From Adiantum capillus-veneris (lineage: Eukaryota > Streptophyta > Polypodiopsida > Polypodiales > Pteridaceae): DNA of 64,000 bases. Below, piece after piece: positions 35,544-45,870 of this stretch; positions within the stretch are counted from its first letter, which is position 1; each line of letters begins with the position of its first letter. The translations under genes were made by a program, and so were the position numbers. The notes below the pieces were generated by a model that made no database searches, had not been told where the DNA came from, and saw nothing but the letters and a program-made list of their open reading frames with translations. The stretch is taken from the NCBI GenBank assembly GCA_014529385.2, contig CM043947.1, positions 102,059,311-102,123,310 of the forward strand, written 5' to 3'.

Positions 35544-38500
35544 ACCTGTATATGAGGATCGCACTCTTATGCAACAAAATATATGTCACAAAGAATATGA
35601 GGAAAGAACCAAGAAGTTCAAGGTGTCATCTCATGAAGAAAAGTCACTTGAGGAGGATGCAAGTCCACCCAACAAATAGGGACACATAATCTATGAGACC
35701 AACTGACGCTTGCGAATAAGCTTTTGGAATTGTAACGGCTATCCTTGAAATGCGGGAATTGGCATTGATGAGCTTACCAATGACTCCGATGTGATACTTC
35801 TTGTCGAAACATGGGAGCATGATGCACAACAAATTCTTGGATTTGACAAATATGATGTGCATTCTTTGATGTGGACCAAAAATGCAAAGCAGCATAGAGA
35901 CGAAGGAGGTGTAGCATGTATGATCAAAAAGGGTTTGAAAGATGTTTCCATTGTCAAAGAAGATAAGTATAAATGCTACTTATGGCTGAAAATCAACCCA
36001 CCTAATGGTCAAGTCATGTTTGTGGTTGGTTGCTACATTCCTCACTATGACTCCAACTTTTATGCTCGCTTGGATATGGATAGAGATCAGCCCTTTGTTG
36101 AACTAGAGGAAGACATTGCTCATTACAAGGACCAAGGTGAAGTCATTTTCTTTGCAGATATGAATGCTCGCACAAATACGTTACAACACAACACGCAACA
36201 AGTTGACATGCCGCATGTCTCAAGAGGAATGGACGACTCATACATGTATAGCCAAAGTTCTAATGATGCAAAAGAATTGGATCACTATGGAAAGTCACTT
36301 CTACATATGTGCAATAGTACGGGAATGCTCATTGCAAATGGTGTATCTTTATGGCAAGGCACCAATGACTTTACATGTAGAAAGCACAATGGTGATAGTG
36401 TGATCGACTATATGGTGTTTTCGTAAGTCACTCTAGAATGCATACAAAGCTTTACACTTGTGAATGGAATCCGGAATCGGATCATAGGATGCTATGTATT
36501 AACCTCAAGTGTGGTAAAAGACCCGATCATGTAGCCTCCAACCATGATGTGAATCATTTGTACGTCTAGACTTCAATCGAGCACTTATTTATGTTGATAT
36601 GGTGAACCAAATGTTAAGCATGACAGAGCATCAAGAGAGCCCAACATTAGAATGCAAGTGGAAAGTTTTCAAAGAAGTAATTTGCTCTTGTGCAAGGGAA
36701 TACTTTTCGGTGAAACACATGTCTTGCAAAAGATCTAAGAAAGGTAGCACCAAGAAGAAATGGTTCGACAAATGTAGTCAAGCCCGAAAACACTTGCTAA
36801 GGTTGGATGCAAGTAAAGACAAGGAAGGTTACTTGGAACATTCACACACATACAAAGCACTTGTTCAAAAAAAGAGGAGAAGACGAGAAGTCAAAAAACA
36901 ACTTCTTTTAGCGCAAGAGAAAGCACATGTATGTGGCAAGTTTTGGCAAAATCTAAAAGGTAAACGTGTTGAGAGCTTTGGTGTCTTGACTCTTGAAGAT
37001 ATGTATACGCATTGCAAGAACCTCTATGAGCAACCCAATGTTGATAAGATGGAGTGTTTTAGCTTCCTTCCGTTTATGTCTCCCTTCTTTACCATTGAAG
37101 ATGTATGTTACGCGCTTAAGAAACTTGCTACCCGCAAGGCAGGGGACCTTTAAGGTGTCAAGGCTAATATGATTAAATGGACAAGCAATAAAACACAATA
37201 TTGGATATGCGATATGTTTAACCTTGCACTTCAGCATGGCATGCCTCATGATTGGAGTGAAAATTAGATCAAACCTTTGCACAAAGGAGGAGATGTAAAC
37301 AATGTGAACAACTATCACACTATAATGATTGGTTCTTTAATCGCAAAGTTATTTGGATGTATCATGGAGATGAAGATAAGTGAATGGGCTGAAAAGAATG
37401 GCAAACGTGCGCTAGGCCAAGCGGGTTTTTGAAAGCATCATAGCACTATTGATCACCTTGTCACTCTTTGAGTCCTTTTGGAAGCATCTCGATTGAAAGG
37501 AAAAAAGTTTTATTGTTGCTTTGTGGATTTCTAGAAAGCTTTTGACATGGTACCGCGTGGAAATCTTTGGAGATGTATACAAAGCCTTCAAGTGCCGAGA
37601 GAATTTATGCATGCAATCTTTCGCATCTACCAAAAAGTGATATGTCGACTATGTATGGGAGATGGAATTTCAGAATTTTTTGCAAGCACCATTGGTGTCA
37701 AACAAGGATGCCCACTTTCCCCAACCCTCTTTGGGCTACTCATTGATGAATTGGAATGCATGGTTCTTGATTTTATGCAACAAGAAGGCATAGAAGAGGT
37801 TAAGATCGAAAATGCGGTGATCATGCTTTTGCTTTATGCCGATGATATAGTGCTCTTGGCACATACCTTAGAAGATGCACAAAATCTTATGAGTGTCTTG
37901 GAACGCTTTTGCCTACATAGCGGGCTGATCGTGAATGGATCCAAAACCAAGGTTATGCTTGTAAAGACCCTCAATAATGAAAATCCATGCATTGTATACA
38001 ACAATGAGCAACTTGAAGTGGTAGATAGCTTCAAGTACCTTGGCCTTGAGGTTCCATCCAATCATAGATGGAAGGATTGCGCAATGTGTCGCTTGGAAGC
38101 CGGAAAGAGGGCTTATTATGCATTTGAGAACATGTGCAATGCCGGAGAGATCAAGTGTTAGACTCTCAAAAAGTACCTCTTTGACACATTGGTGACACCG
38201 GTGCTTCTTTATGGAGTGGAGGTGTGGGGTGGTAGCATCGGGAAGTCTACTTGGAAAGAGTTTGAGAATGTCCAAAAGTGTTTTCTCACCAACTTTCTCC
38301 AAGTCAAGACACAAACACCCTACATGCTCTTACTTCTTGAGTCCGGATTGCTTCCCATTGAGGTCTTGGGCATGCAAAGGGTTGTGGAGTACATGCTTAA
38401 GACACAACGTAGCCCTTCGTATCAACTTCCTAGAGTCGCATATGAAGCAAGTCAAAGGTCCAAAAGACATGCAAGAGCAAAATACTAAGTTCGGGGTGGA

Positions 38501-39135
38501 TGCTTGACATCAATAAATGGTTTGGAAGATGGGATGCATGCCACTTGGTCAAGGATGCATCGATCGACTCCCAAGTTAATGAGGCCTTCTTACAACGCCA
38601 ATGTATCACGGCTTGGGAGAAATCCGGAGGTTCTCGCTTCAGCCATTACACCACACACATTGCCCCAAACTACAAATCTCTCTTCTTCTTCGAGCGCGGT
38701 AACCAAACCCATCCCTACATCCTTGAGCCCATCCCATTGAGTGCAATCTGCACCATTGCCTCCATTCGTCTTAGTTCCCATTCTCTACGCTGTGAGACAG
38801 GACGTTGGGGCACTGGCGAGGAGTCTCCTTGACTTTGCACCTTATGCCCTCGTCAAGTGCGAGAGAGTGAGTACCACACACTACTTGAGTGCTCAGCTTT
38901 TGACCACATTAGGTCCTCTTTTCCCCATATATTTAGCTATGAGCTCTCCCTGCATATCTTCCTCTCCCAACCACGATGTGGACTCTCTATTGCGACGCTC
39001 ATTTCAGTCATTTTTGAGCATCGAGAGTCACTTATGACCTCCACGCACACCATGTGACATGTTCATTTGGTCCCATAGGTCATATTTGACCTCCGAGGAC
39101 GATAATAGAACTATCTATATCTCTCTCTCTCTCTC
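35540..39135 (+). pseudogene. Decayed copy of the (TC)n-associated LINE
   Basis: Homologous over its length to 45725-49310 and in the same orientation. Recognisable pieces are the end of ORF1 (..EDRTLMQQNICHKEYEE), a TAG at 35677, the APE-type endonuclease (WNCNGYP, VETWEHD, FADMNAR; 35690-36430), RT (KQGCPLSPTLFG, YADDIVLLAHT; 37140-38160) and the C-terminal part with SEYHTLLECSAFDHI. Several stops and frameshifts are present, and the SDH motif of the endonuclease is partly lost. The copy ends ..tccgaggacgataatagaact then atctctctctctctc. It is 5'-truncated inside ORF1 next to a (TG)n run. Confidence 0.9.
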
Positions 39136-40140
39136 AATGCGGGGCTGCTATAGGTTGTTACAATTAAAAAAATCGACGACTTCAAGGTAATGCATAGCTA
39201 CATGCGACGCTTGAAGTAGGGAGGAGGATCTAGGAGCAAGGATGGTGGGGTAGCAGTTTGTGCATGTTCTTGAAAATTTGACACGTGAGTGCTCTCTTTG
39301 GCCTCAAAAAAATTAAGCGGCTTCATATATAGTGTGTGTATATATAAATATATATATTATATATCTAATTTATTTATTTATTTATACTATACTAGCTCCA
39401 ATTACGAAATCTTGGCTAGGTTTTAAGCCTCTCTTGACAAAAGTTGATAAGATTCTTAGAAAATAATGAAAATTCCTACAAATTTTAACCTAATACAGAG
39501 TTTTATAGAAGAAAACAAAGAAATGTTTTATGTGAGCCCTAATTAGAAGAGGGTTGAATGCCCATGGCCGATGTATGGTTACCCCATTCTCAAATCCATG
39601 TCATCTGAGGCCATACTTTGATTAAATGTGAAGGTTTTCTCACTTTGTAATTTGAAATCCAAAGGTAAATCTCAAAATCTATAGGTGGATTACACTAATA
39701 CCAGTTTGTAGGTCAACATGGTCTTAGCTTGCAATAGTACAACTTTGAAATTCAAATGTTTTTGATACTGTAGTCGTTTTGCATATGCTTTGGCATGATG
39801 GATAGCCTTGAAAAACTATCTGTTGGGTTGCCAAAGTTGTAGCAATGTTGTTGGCAATTGGTAGACAGTCAAAGGATTGAGTGTGCAGGTTTGTTGTACA
39901 AGCCTTGGGGTGTATACACATAAAAGGATTTTCATGCCTTTGTGTTCTATAGCAAGAAAAGAAGGTTGATCTCTCCTACTTTATATCTTGTGTCCTTTGA
40001 CAAGTGCGTGTGTACAGAAAAGAGCAAGTAGTTGAGAGCGTTAGGGACACAAAGGGGGTTTTTGAATCAATGGGTAGCAAAGGTGATTTGTGGTGCACCC
40101 TTAGGGGGTTGGCAGCGTGTTTGTCCCAAGAGGGAGATTT
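39136..40140. other. Intergenic sequence, nothing recognised
   Basis: AT-rich, with a TA-rich stretch at 39330-39400. No coding region or element end seen. Confidence 0.45.
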
Positions 40141-40194
40141 AGAAAATTTTCATGGTATGCAGATGTAGGGTGAGAGAAGGCGTTGGTTGAGGGA

Positions 40195-40660
40195 GAATGG
40201 TATGTGGCGATTGAGAGAAAGCATGAGAGGCATGTAGATGCACCTCCTAGAGCGGAGTGCTACACAGACACGACAAGAGAGGAGAGGGAAGAAGAGAGAA
40301 AAAGGACACAGAGACTGATCTCCTCCCCGTGCAACAATGAGCATTTTCCTCCTACACGTATTTACTTATAGACTTCTTGAATTCTCAAAATAATTACAAA
40401 TTGTTCGCCTGGACATAAAGTGACCATTGCTCATAAAGAGCACTTCAATACTTAAATATCTATAATCTTGCTATCCTTTTGCATGCTTTTGCCACTTGTC
40501 AGCTGCAATAAATAAATATTATGCCCTTTGATACCACTGTAACAACTGAAAATGCATATGGCCTGCAAAATATAGAAAAGAGCATGCTATGAGCAATAAA
40601 ACCACATATCTGTAGACCTGACGTTGCATAGACCCACATGACTGATCAAAGAGAGGTAGA
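40195..40660 (-). repeat. Dispersed LTR-like repeat, copy B, rearranged
   Basis: 40195-40525 matches the latter part of 29812-30295, and 40537-40650 matches its first part, so the two halves are in swapped order around ttgataccactg, the complement of a tggtatca-type primer site. Best read as an internally deleted minus-strand copia: LTR, deletion, PBS, start of the other LTR, cut off by the (TA)n tract. Confidence 0.45.
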
Positions 40661-40864
40661 TATATATATATATATATAGACTATATATATATAAGTCTAT
40701 ATATATATATATATATATATAGACTTATATATATATATATATAAGTCTATATATAATGTGTGTGTATGTGTGTATGTATGTATGTATATGTGTGTGTGTG
40801 TGTATGTATATATGTATGTATATAAGTCTATATATATATATATATATATACTTATATATATATA

Positions 40865-40921
<57 letters not shown>

Positions 40922-40925
40922 TATA
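40657..40925. repeat. (TA)n/(TG)n tract with repeated palindromic aagtctatata motifs
   Basis: TA runs are punctuated by ataagtctatata and its reverse complement tatagacttata at least five times, plus a tg-rich segment at 40755-40830. Strongly self-complementary. Confidence 0.9.
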
Positions 40926-41335
40926 GTTTTTGACCAAATAAATTACACCCTTTTCCTATTCAATTTGTAGTTTTGTTTTTCAACCCCATTTTATGGTATT
41001 CTTTGGTATGTGAAAATATGTAAAGAAAAGGGGAATTAATTAACCACTTCTATTGCACTCACATTATAGTCACATAACTATTAAGTGCCTACCCCTTGGT
41101 ATTTGTATTAGAGAGTTTGTGACCTTATATATGGACACAATCTTGTTCTGTTGATCATTCTTGCATTTCATGGCCCTAGTATCGCTAACATAATGTTTCC
41201 TACCCTATTTATGTCACTAGCACTCTTTGTGGGCTCACTTTTCATATTTGAGTTATTGCATGATAGATCTTACTACACTATGTTAATTATTTGTTCACTT
41301 GCAATGCCCATGTAAGATGGATTGCGCAAGACTGT

Positions 41336-42463
41336 TGATGGAGCAGAAGACACCATGCCCACACTCACACACCCTGACATCTTAACACAACATAAGGAAT
41401 TCACTTAGATTCCTCACCTCACACACCACCACTCAAGAGCTCAGTGAAAATCCTCCTTCCAAGCCCAATTCAAACTCTGAACGCCTCGACCTACAAGCCC
41501 TTGCCTGCCCACATACACTACAAGGTGAATCGAGTTGATCAAGGCTTGAAATCTCACTTGATGGTAACCAAAATATACAAGAAAAACCATTAGAAACTTT
41601 AAAACTCCAACCACAAAAGGCCACTCTCAAACCATTGCAAAGTATTCGCCAAACTCCACTTTGTCGGACTATTTGGAGGAGCCTCAACCCTAATGGCACC
41701 GATACTAGTGACTCGTTTCCATGCATTTTGGTGAGGAATCACCTTCTTGAACCACTTTAAAAATAATCTCTTAAACCTGAAAAAATTCAATTTGTCATCA
41801 TGCAACAATCCCTCAAACCATTCTCTTGCTTTATCTATGACGACGAGATTGATACCTACAAGCTTTTGCAGGCACCTCACTTCGAACCGCATGGCATAAA
41901 CATGTCAAGTCAAACTCATAAGACCCAAGCCAATTGTTTGCATCCTTGCAACCTATGAAAGTTGGTTGGAATGGAACCACCATCATGGAAATCCCTTCAA
42001 TACCCAAAATGTGAAAATATCACCGCTCGAAGTCCAAATTTTGAGAGCACAACCAGCAACTTTTGCTCCCCAAAAGGATTGCCAAAGGAAAATGGAGCAA
42101 AAGACACCCTGGCACACTTACACACCTTGAAACCTTAACACAACATGAGGAATTCACTTAAATTCCTCACCTCACACACCACCACCCAAGAGCTGAGTGA
42201 AAATCCTCCCCCAAGCCCCTCCCCCAAGCCCAATTCAAACACCAAACGCCTTTACCTACAAGCCATTTCTTGCCTACAGACACTACAAGGTGAGCCAAGT
42301 TGATCAAGGCTTTAAAAATCACTTTATGGTAACCAAAATATACAAGAAAAACCATATAAAACTTTAAATCTCTAGCCAAAAAAGGCCTCTCTCAAACCAT
42401 TGCAAAAGATTCCCCAAACTCTACTATGTTGGACTATTTGGAGTAGCCTTAATCCTAATTGCA
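41336..42463. repeat. Two ~370-bp direct repeats separated by ~390 bp
   Basis: gagca.aagacacc begins copies at about 41341 and 42093; both share aacctacaagcc-like, actacaaggtga, gttgatcaaggctt, ttggaggagcc/ttggagtagcc blocks through to a ccctaat/cctaat end (about 41697 and 42460). Moderate divergence. Reading frames across them look unrelated to known proteins. Confidence 0.75.
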
Positions 42464-42970
42464 GAAAGCCACACATTCTTCCCTCCATTTCTTGCGCACA
42501 CACATCCACGGAAACTCATAACCTCCATATACTCTCCCAAGTGCAAAATTGACAAGAAGATACTCTCATTTACTCCTCCACACACTCGAAAATAGGATGC
42601 GAAAAAGGTGAGACTGCATAGGACCACCAATAGTAACCCTGCTTTCTCCCACATACAGAGAGGTGAAAGTGCTCATTATGAACTTCACACACTCTCGCAA
42701 AGGATGGACACTCACGACATTGTGAGTGATGTGTCAAAAATCACTCATTTCACACCTTTTTTGACCATTTTTGACCTTTTTGGGCCCATTTTTGGCATGT
42801 TTTAACCCTAAACATGCGTTTTTCGTAGGTAAAATACCAAATGGACTCCAAATTTTGTAGGCTTTATCCTTGATACCAAAAATCCATTGCCATTTACCCA
42901 CATTCTATTTTTTACCACTTTTAGGGTGGTGCATGCATCACTGCATATCGGGCACCGCAAATAGACAGTC

Positions 42971-43242
42971 ACCGTACATGGCATTATTGCCCAACCCTCA
43001 ATTGAGAATTTATGCTCAACACTTGCATCAAACAATGACATAACCATAAAAGTGATGGAGAAATTCCTCCTGAATCATAGGGAAACTCGTCCATCTACAT
43101 AAAACCACCGTACGTGGCAGTATTGCCCAATCCCCAATTGAGCATTTATGCTCAACACTTGCATCAAACAATGACATAAACCTTAAAAGTGATGGAGAAC
43201 TTCCTCCGGCATCATAGGGAAACTCATCCATCTACATAAAAC
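42971..43242. repeat. 136-bp tandem duplication
   Basis: accgtac.tggca.tattgccc starts copies at 42971 and 43107; both end ..catctacataaaacca. A few substitutions and a short indel separate them. Confidence 0.9.
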
Positions 43243-43369
43243 CAACTACATGCTCAAGCAATCCACCCACATAAAAGGGGAAAGCATCTATTCTCTCGCC
43301 AAAATGTCACCGCCCACCTGGATCCCAAGCATGATACATATCTTCTCCAAGGTTGTCACATGTTATCTG

Positions 43370-43978
43370 AAGTGCGCAAGCAAGAGCGTGTGTGAGTGTG
43401 TGCAGCAATGGAGAATAGAGGAGAAGAGGAGACCTTGTGTTTGCAAGGGCTTAAAGCTCACTCTCTACATGTGAGTCCCCCTTATTCTATTATGTACATA
43501 ATGAATAAGTATAGTGGGTGGGCACCTAGTTTAACCGGCCACATGGGGCTTTACCCAACAACCTCCCACGTAAAGGCCAATGTGGCCGTGAGAGAGAAAA
43601 GAAAACCGTACAAAACCTACACAAGGCCATCACAAGTATGACCTCATCCAATGCCCACTGGCTCACTGAATCTATGTGCATCCAGCTCTAATCGTAGAGA
43701 AAGTATAGAGCGATCAACACCATACTCCTCACCAAAGCTGCACACATCCTGCAAGTATCTCACCATACTCTGCAAAGTACCCCTATGCTCAACGCCAACG
43801 TCAGTCACTGCACGACTAATTGCTCCCACTACAAATGCACCTATTGCAAATGCAATCTCGGGTCTCGAGATCAATATGTTGCAATCTAAAGTTGTGCTCA
43901 TCCAACACTACCTGGTATCCGCTATCTTGTAACTGACTCATAGAGATCAAGCTCTGCGTCAAACCTGACACATGGCGT
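43370..43978 (-). pseudogene. Left part of an old copia element (LTR and 3' internal region)
   Basis: ggctttacccaaca at 43546-43559, followed by acctcccacgtaaaggccaa, mirrors the LTR end and PPT of the copia at 22586. Inside it the minus strand encodes an RT/RNase H fragment (SRPEIAFAIGA..AISRAV, MVRYLQD) and then, to the left edge of the gypsy insertion, a pre-integrase fragment (RHVSGLTQSLISMSQLQDSGY). The two are fused by an internal deletion near 43870. LTR left border uncertain. The element continues at 57173. Confidence 0.7.
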
Positions 43979-44948
43979 TGATCCGAGCCTATCACAAATT
44001 TTTGCTTACTATATTTTGTTGGTTTTCCTTGATTCTAGAGGTTTACAATAAAAGAAAGAGTGAGAACAACCTCTTGGAAAAATTCAAAAAATGATTTGAT
44101 GGGATTTTGTTTTTACTAGTTCACCGGAGGTGAAAGGTAGAGGGAGAACCTAGTTGGTAAAGGGAAGGGAAAATATGTAAATGTGAAAAGAAAAGATATG
44201 ATGTGGTTGTGGAGCCATGCACCCATGATTCAAGGGTCATGAGTGGCTCATATCATCATGGCTTTGGAGCCATATGATGATTCAAACAGATGGGACCCAA
44301 GTGGAAGACTTGGTAAAGGAAGGAAACAGACACATGATTTTGCTGGATTTTTAAAAAATACTTCCACTCCGATCCAAGAAAAGTTGTCTTCATCAAAGTT
44401 GTAGCTGATGAGCTAGAAATTCTGACAATATTTTTTTATAATTTTTACATCTACGGTCTAGGAGATATGGCCAAAATGGCGGACGCCAGTTTTTTCAACT
44501 GTGGTGGAGACCACCCCCTCTACCTTCACACACACCCTTCCTTTTCCACATTGAGACCTTCTCTAAAAATCAGCCATTAGTCTTCTCACCCTCCCCTCCT
44601 TCCTCCTCTCTCTCAAGCTCAAAAAAACCATCACAAATTCCTCTTCTAATCACCTCTCAAATCATGCTTAATCTTGTTGTAATTCATAAGTTCTCATTCA
44701 ACCCCTTTCTATTATTACTAGATATGTATTGATTTTATGTAGATTCTTTACATTTTAAAATAAGGAAGCTCTTGGACTCAAGCTATGGAGGAAGGAGTGA
44801 AGACAACACAAGTGATGATGGAGCCAATTAGTTGCAAATTGGTCAACAAATCACTTGGAAGGAGCTTCTTCATTGGTTGAATGTCCCTAATCAAGATTCA
44901 TTTGTACAAATTACACTTGGATCTTAACCTCACTCCTAATCACTCTCT

Positions 44949-44963
44949 TTCCTATATAAAGAG
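44949..44963 (+). promoter_or_regulatory. TATA box in the gypsy 5' LTR
   Basis: ttcctatataaagag, a good plant TATA consensus, repeated at the matching place in the 3' LTR (56652-56666). The next ~390 bp including the TC tract would be the R-U5 part. Confidence 0.6.
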
Positions 44964-45276
44964 ACCCCCCCCCTTTGTAATTTCAAGTCTCCCTCAGCCC
45001 CATTGAGTCTTTATATCACTCACCATGAGCCCATAAAGCTCATTCATTCACTCTATTCTTGCACATTCTAGAGTGCAAATTGTTTTATGCTAGTAACCTT
45101 CCCTCCTCTTACTTATGTTAATTAAGAGAAATCTTTTATGTGTGTGTGAGAGTGCTTGATGTGATTTTGGCTAATCCTTGAGTTGTTGTTTAGTAATCTA
45201 CATGCTATTTGTGTTGGGAGTGCTTGAAGTTATCCATTCCTTGTACACACACTAAGGTTAATGCTTCATTCATAGT

Positions 45277-45344
<68 letters not shown>

Positions 45345-45405
45345 ATGCACAAACAAGTCTTGGGCTGATGTATGTGGTAGCAATGTGGTTTCTAATTCCT
45401 CACTC

Positions 45406-45864
45406 ATGCAAGCTATGGTTCAAACAAAGAATGTTGAGAATGTGGATGTGGAGGAGTTGAAAGAACGGGAGCGACGTTCCAAGAACATTGTTATTCGTGG
45501 AATTCCCGAAGAGAAGTTAGAGACACCTCCTTCTCTTGCCATTGTTATTGAAGATTTCTTCAAAACCCACTTTGGCATGTCCGGAGTTATGGTCTATGGA
45601 GCACATAGAGTGGGGAAGCAAGGAGCTCCTCGCTCGGGAGAACGGCCAATTGTATGCACCATGCCGGATGAGACCAAGCGAAAGATTATCCTTGATAATA
45701 GTTGGATCTATTTGAGGGATACAAAATGTTTTGTATGTGAAGATCGCACTATTAAGCAACAAAATATGCGTTGCAAGGCATATGAGGAAAAGAATAATAA
45801 AAACAAGGAGATCTCTCATGAAGAAAATGTGCCCAAGGAGGAGGCAAGTCTCTCAAGCAAATAG
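45406..45864 (+). CDS. LINE ORF1 (RNA-binding, L1 ORF1p-like)
   Basis: 152 residues from the first in-frame ATG (45406); the frame stays open upstream to a stop at 45259, including KSWADVCG, a segment often seen early in such proteins, so the true start was probably lost by 5' truncation. Core: ERERRSKNIVIRGIPEE, AHRVGK, RPIVCTMPDETKRKIIL, EDRTIKQQNMR, the RRM/C-terminal-domain pattern of L1-type ORF1 proteins, which bind the element RNA. Ends at TAG 45862 and continues in the same frame into ORF2. Confidence 0.75.
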   Translation: MQAMVQTKNVENVDVEELKERERRSKNIVIRGIPEEKLETPPSLAIVIEDFFKTHFGMSGVMVYGAHRVGKQGAPRSGERPIVCTMPDETKRKIILDNSWIYLRDTKCFVCEDRTIKQQNMRCKAYEEKNNKNKEISHEENVPKEEASLSSK

Positions 45865-45870
45865 GGATGC
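45859..45870 (+). promoter_or_regulatory. In-frame UAG between LINE ORF1 and ORF2, candidate readthrough site
   Basis: AAA-TAG-GGA-TGC joins ORF1 and ORF2 in one frame. The decayed copy has AAA-TAG-GGA-CAC at 35674-35685. The only nearby ATGs (45867 and 45878) are in other frames and end after 4-6 codons. Confidence 0.5.

Noticed and set aside
36599-37153. ORFs of the decayed LINE as independent genes
   Set aside because: They align in order with the intact ORF2 at 45871-49263, so they are parts of one pseudogene.
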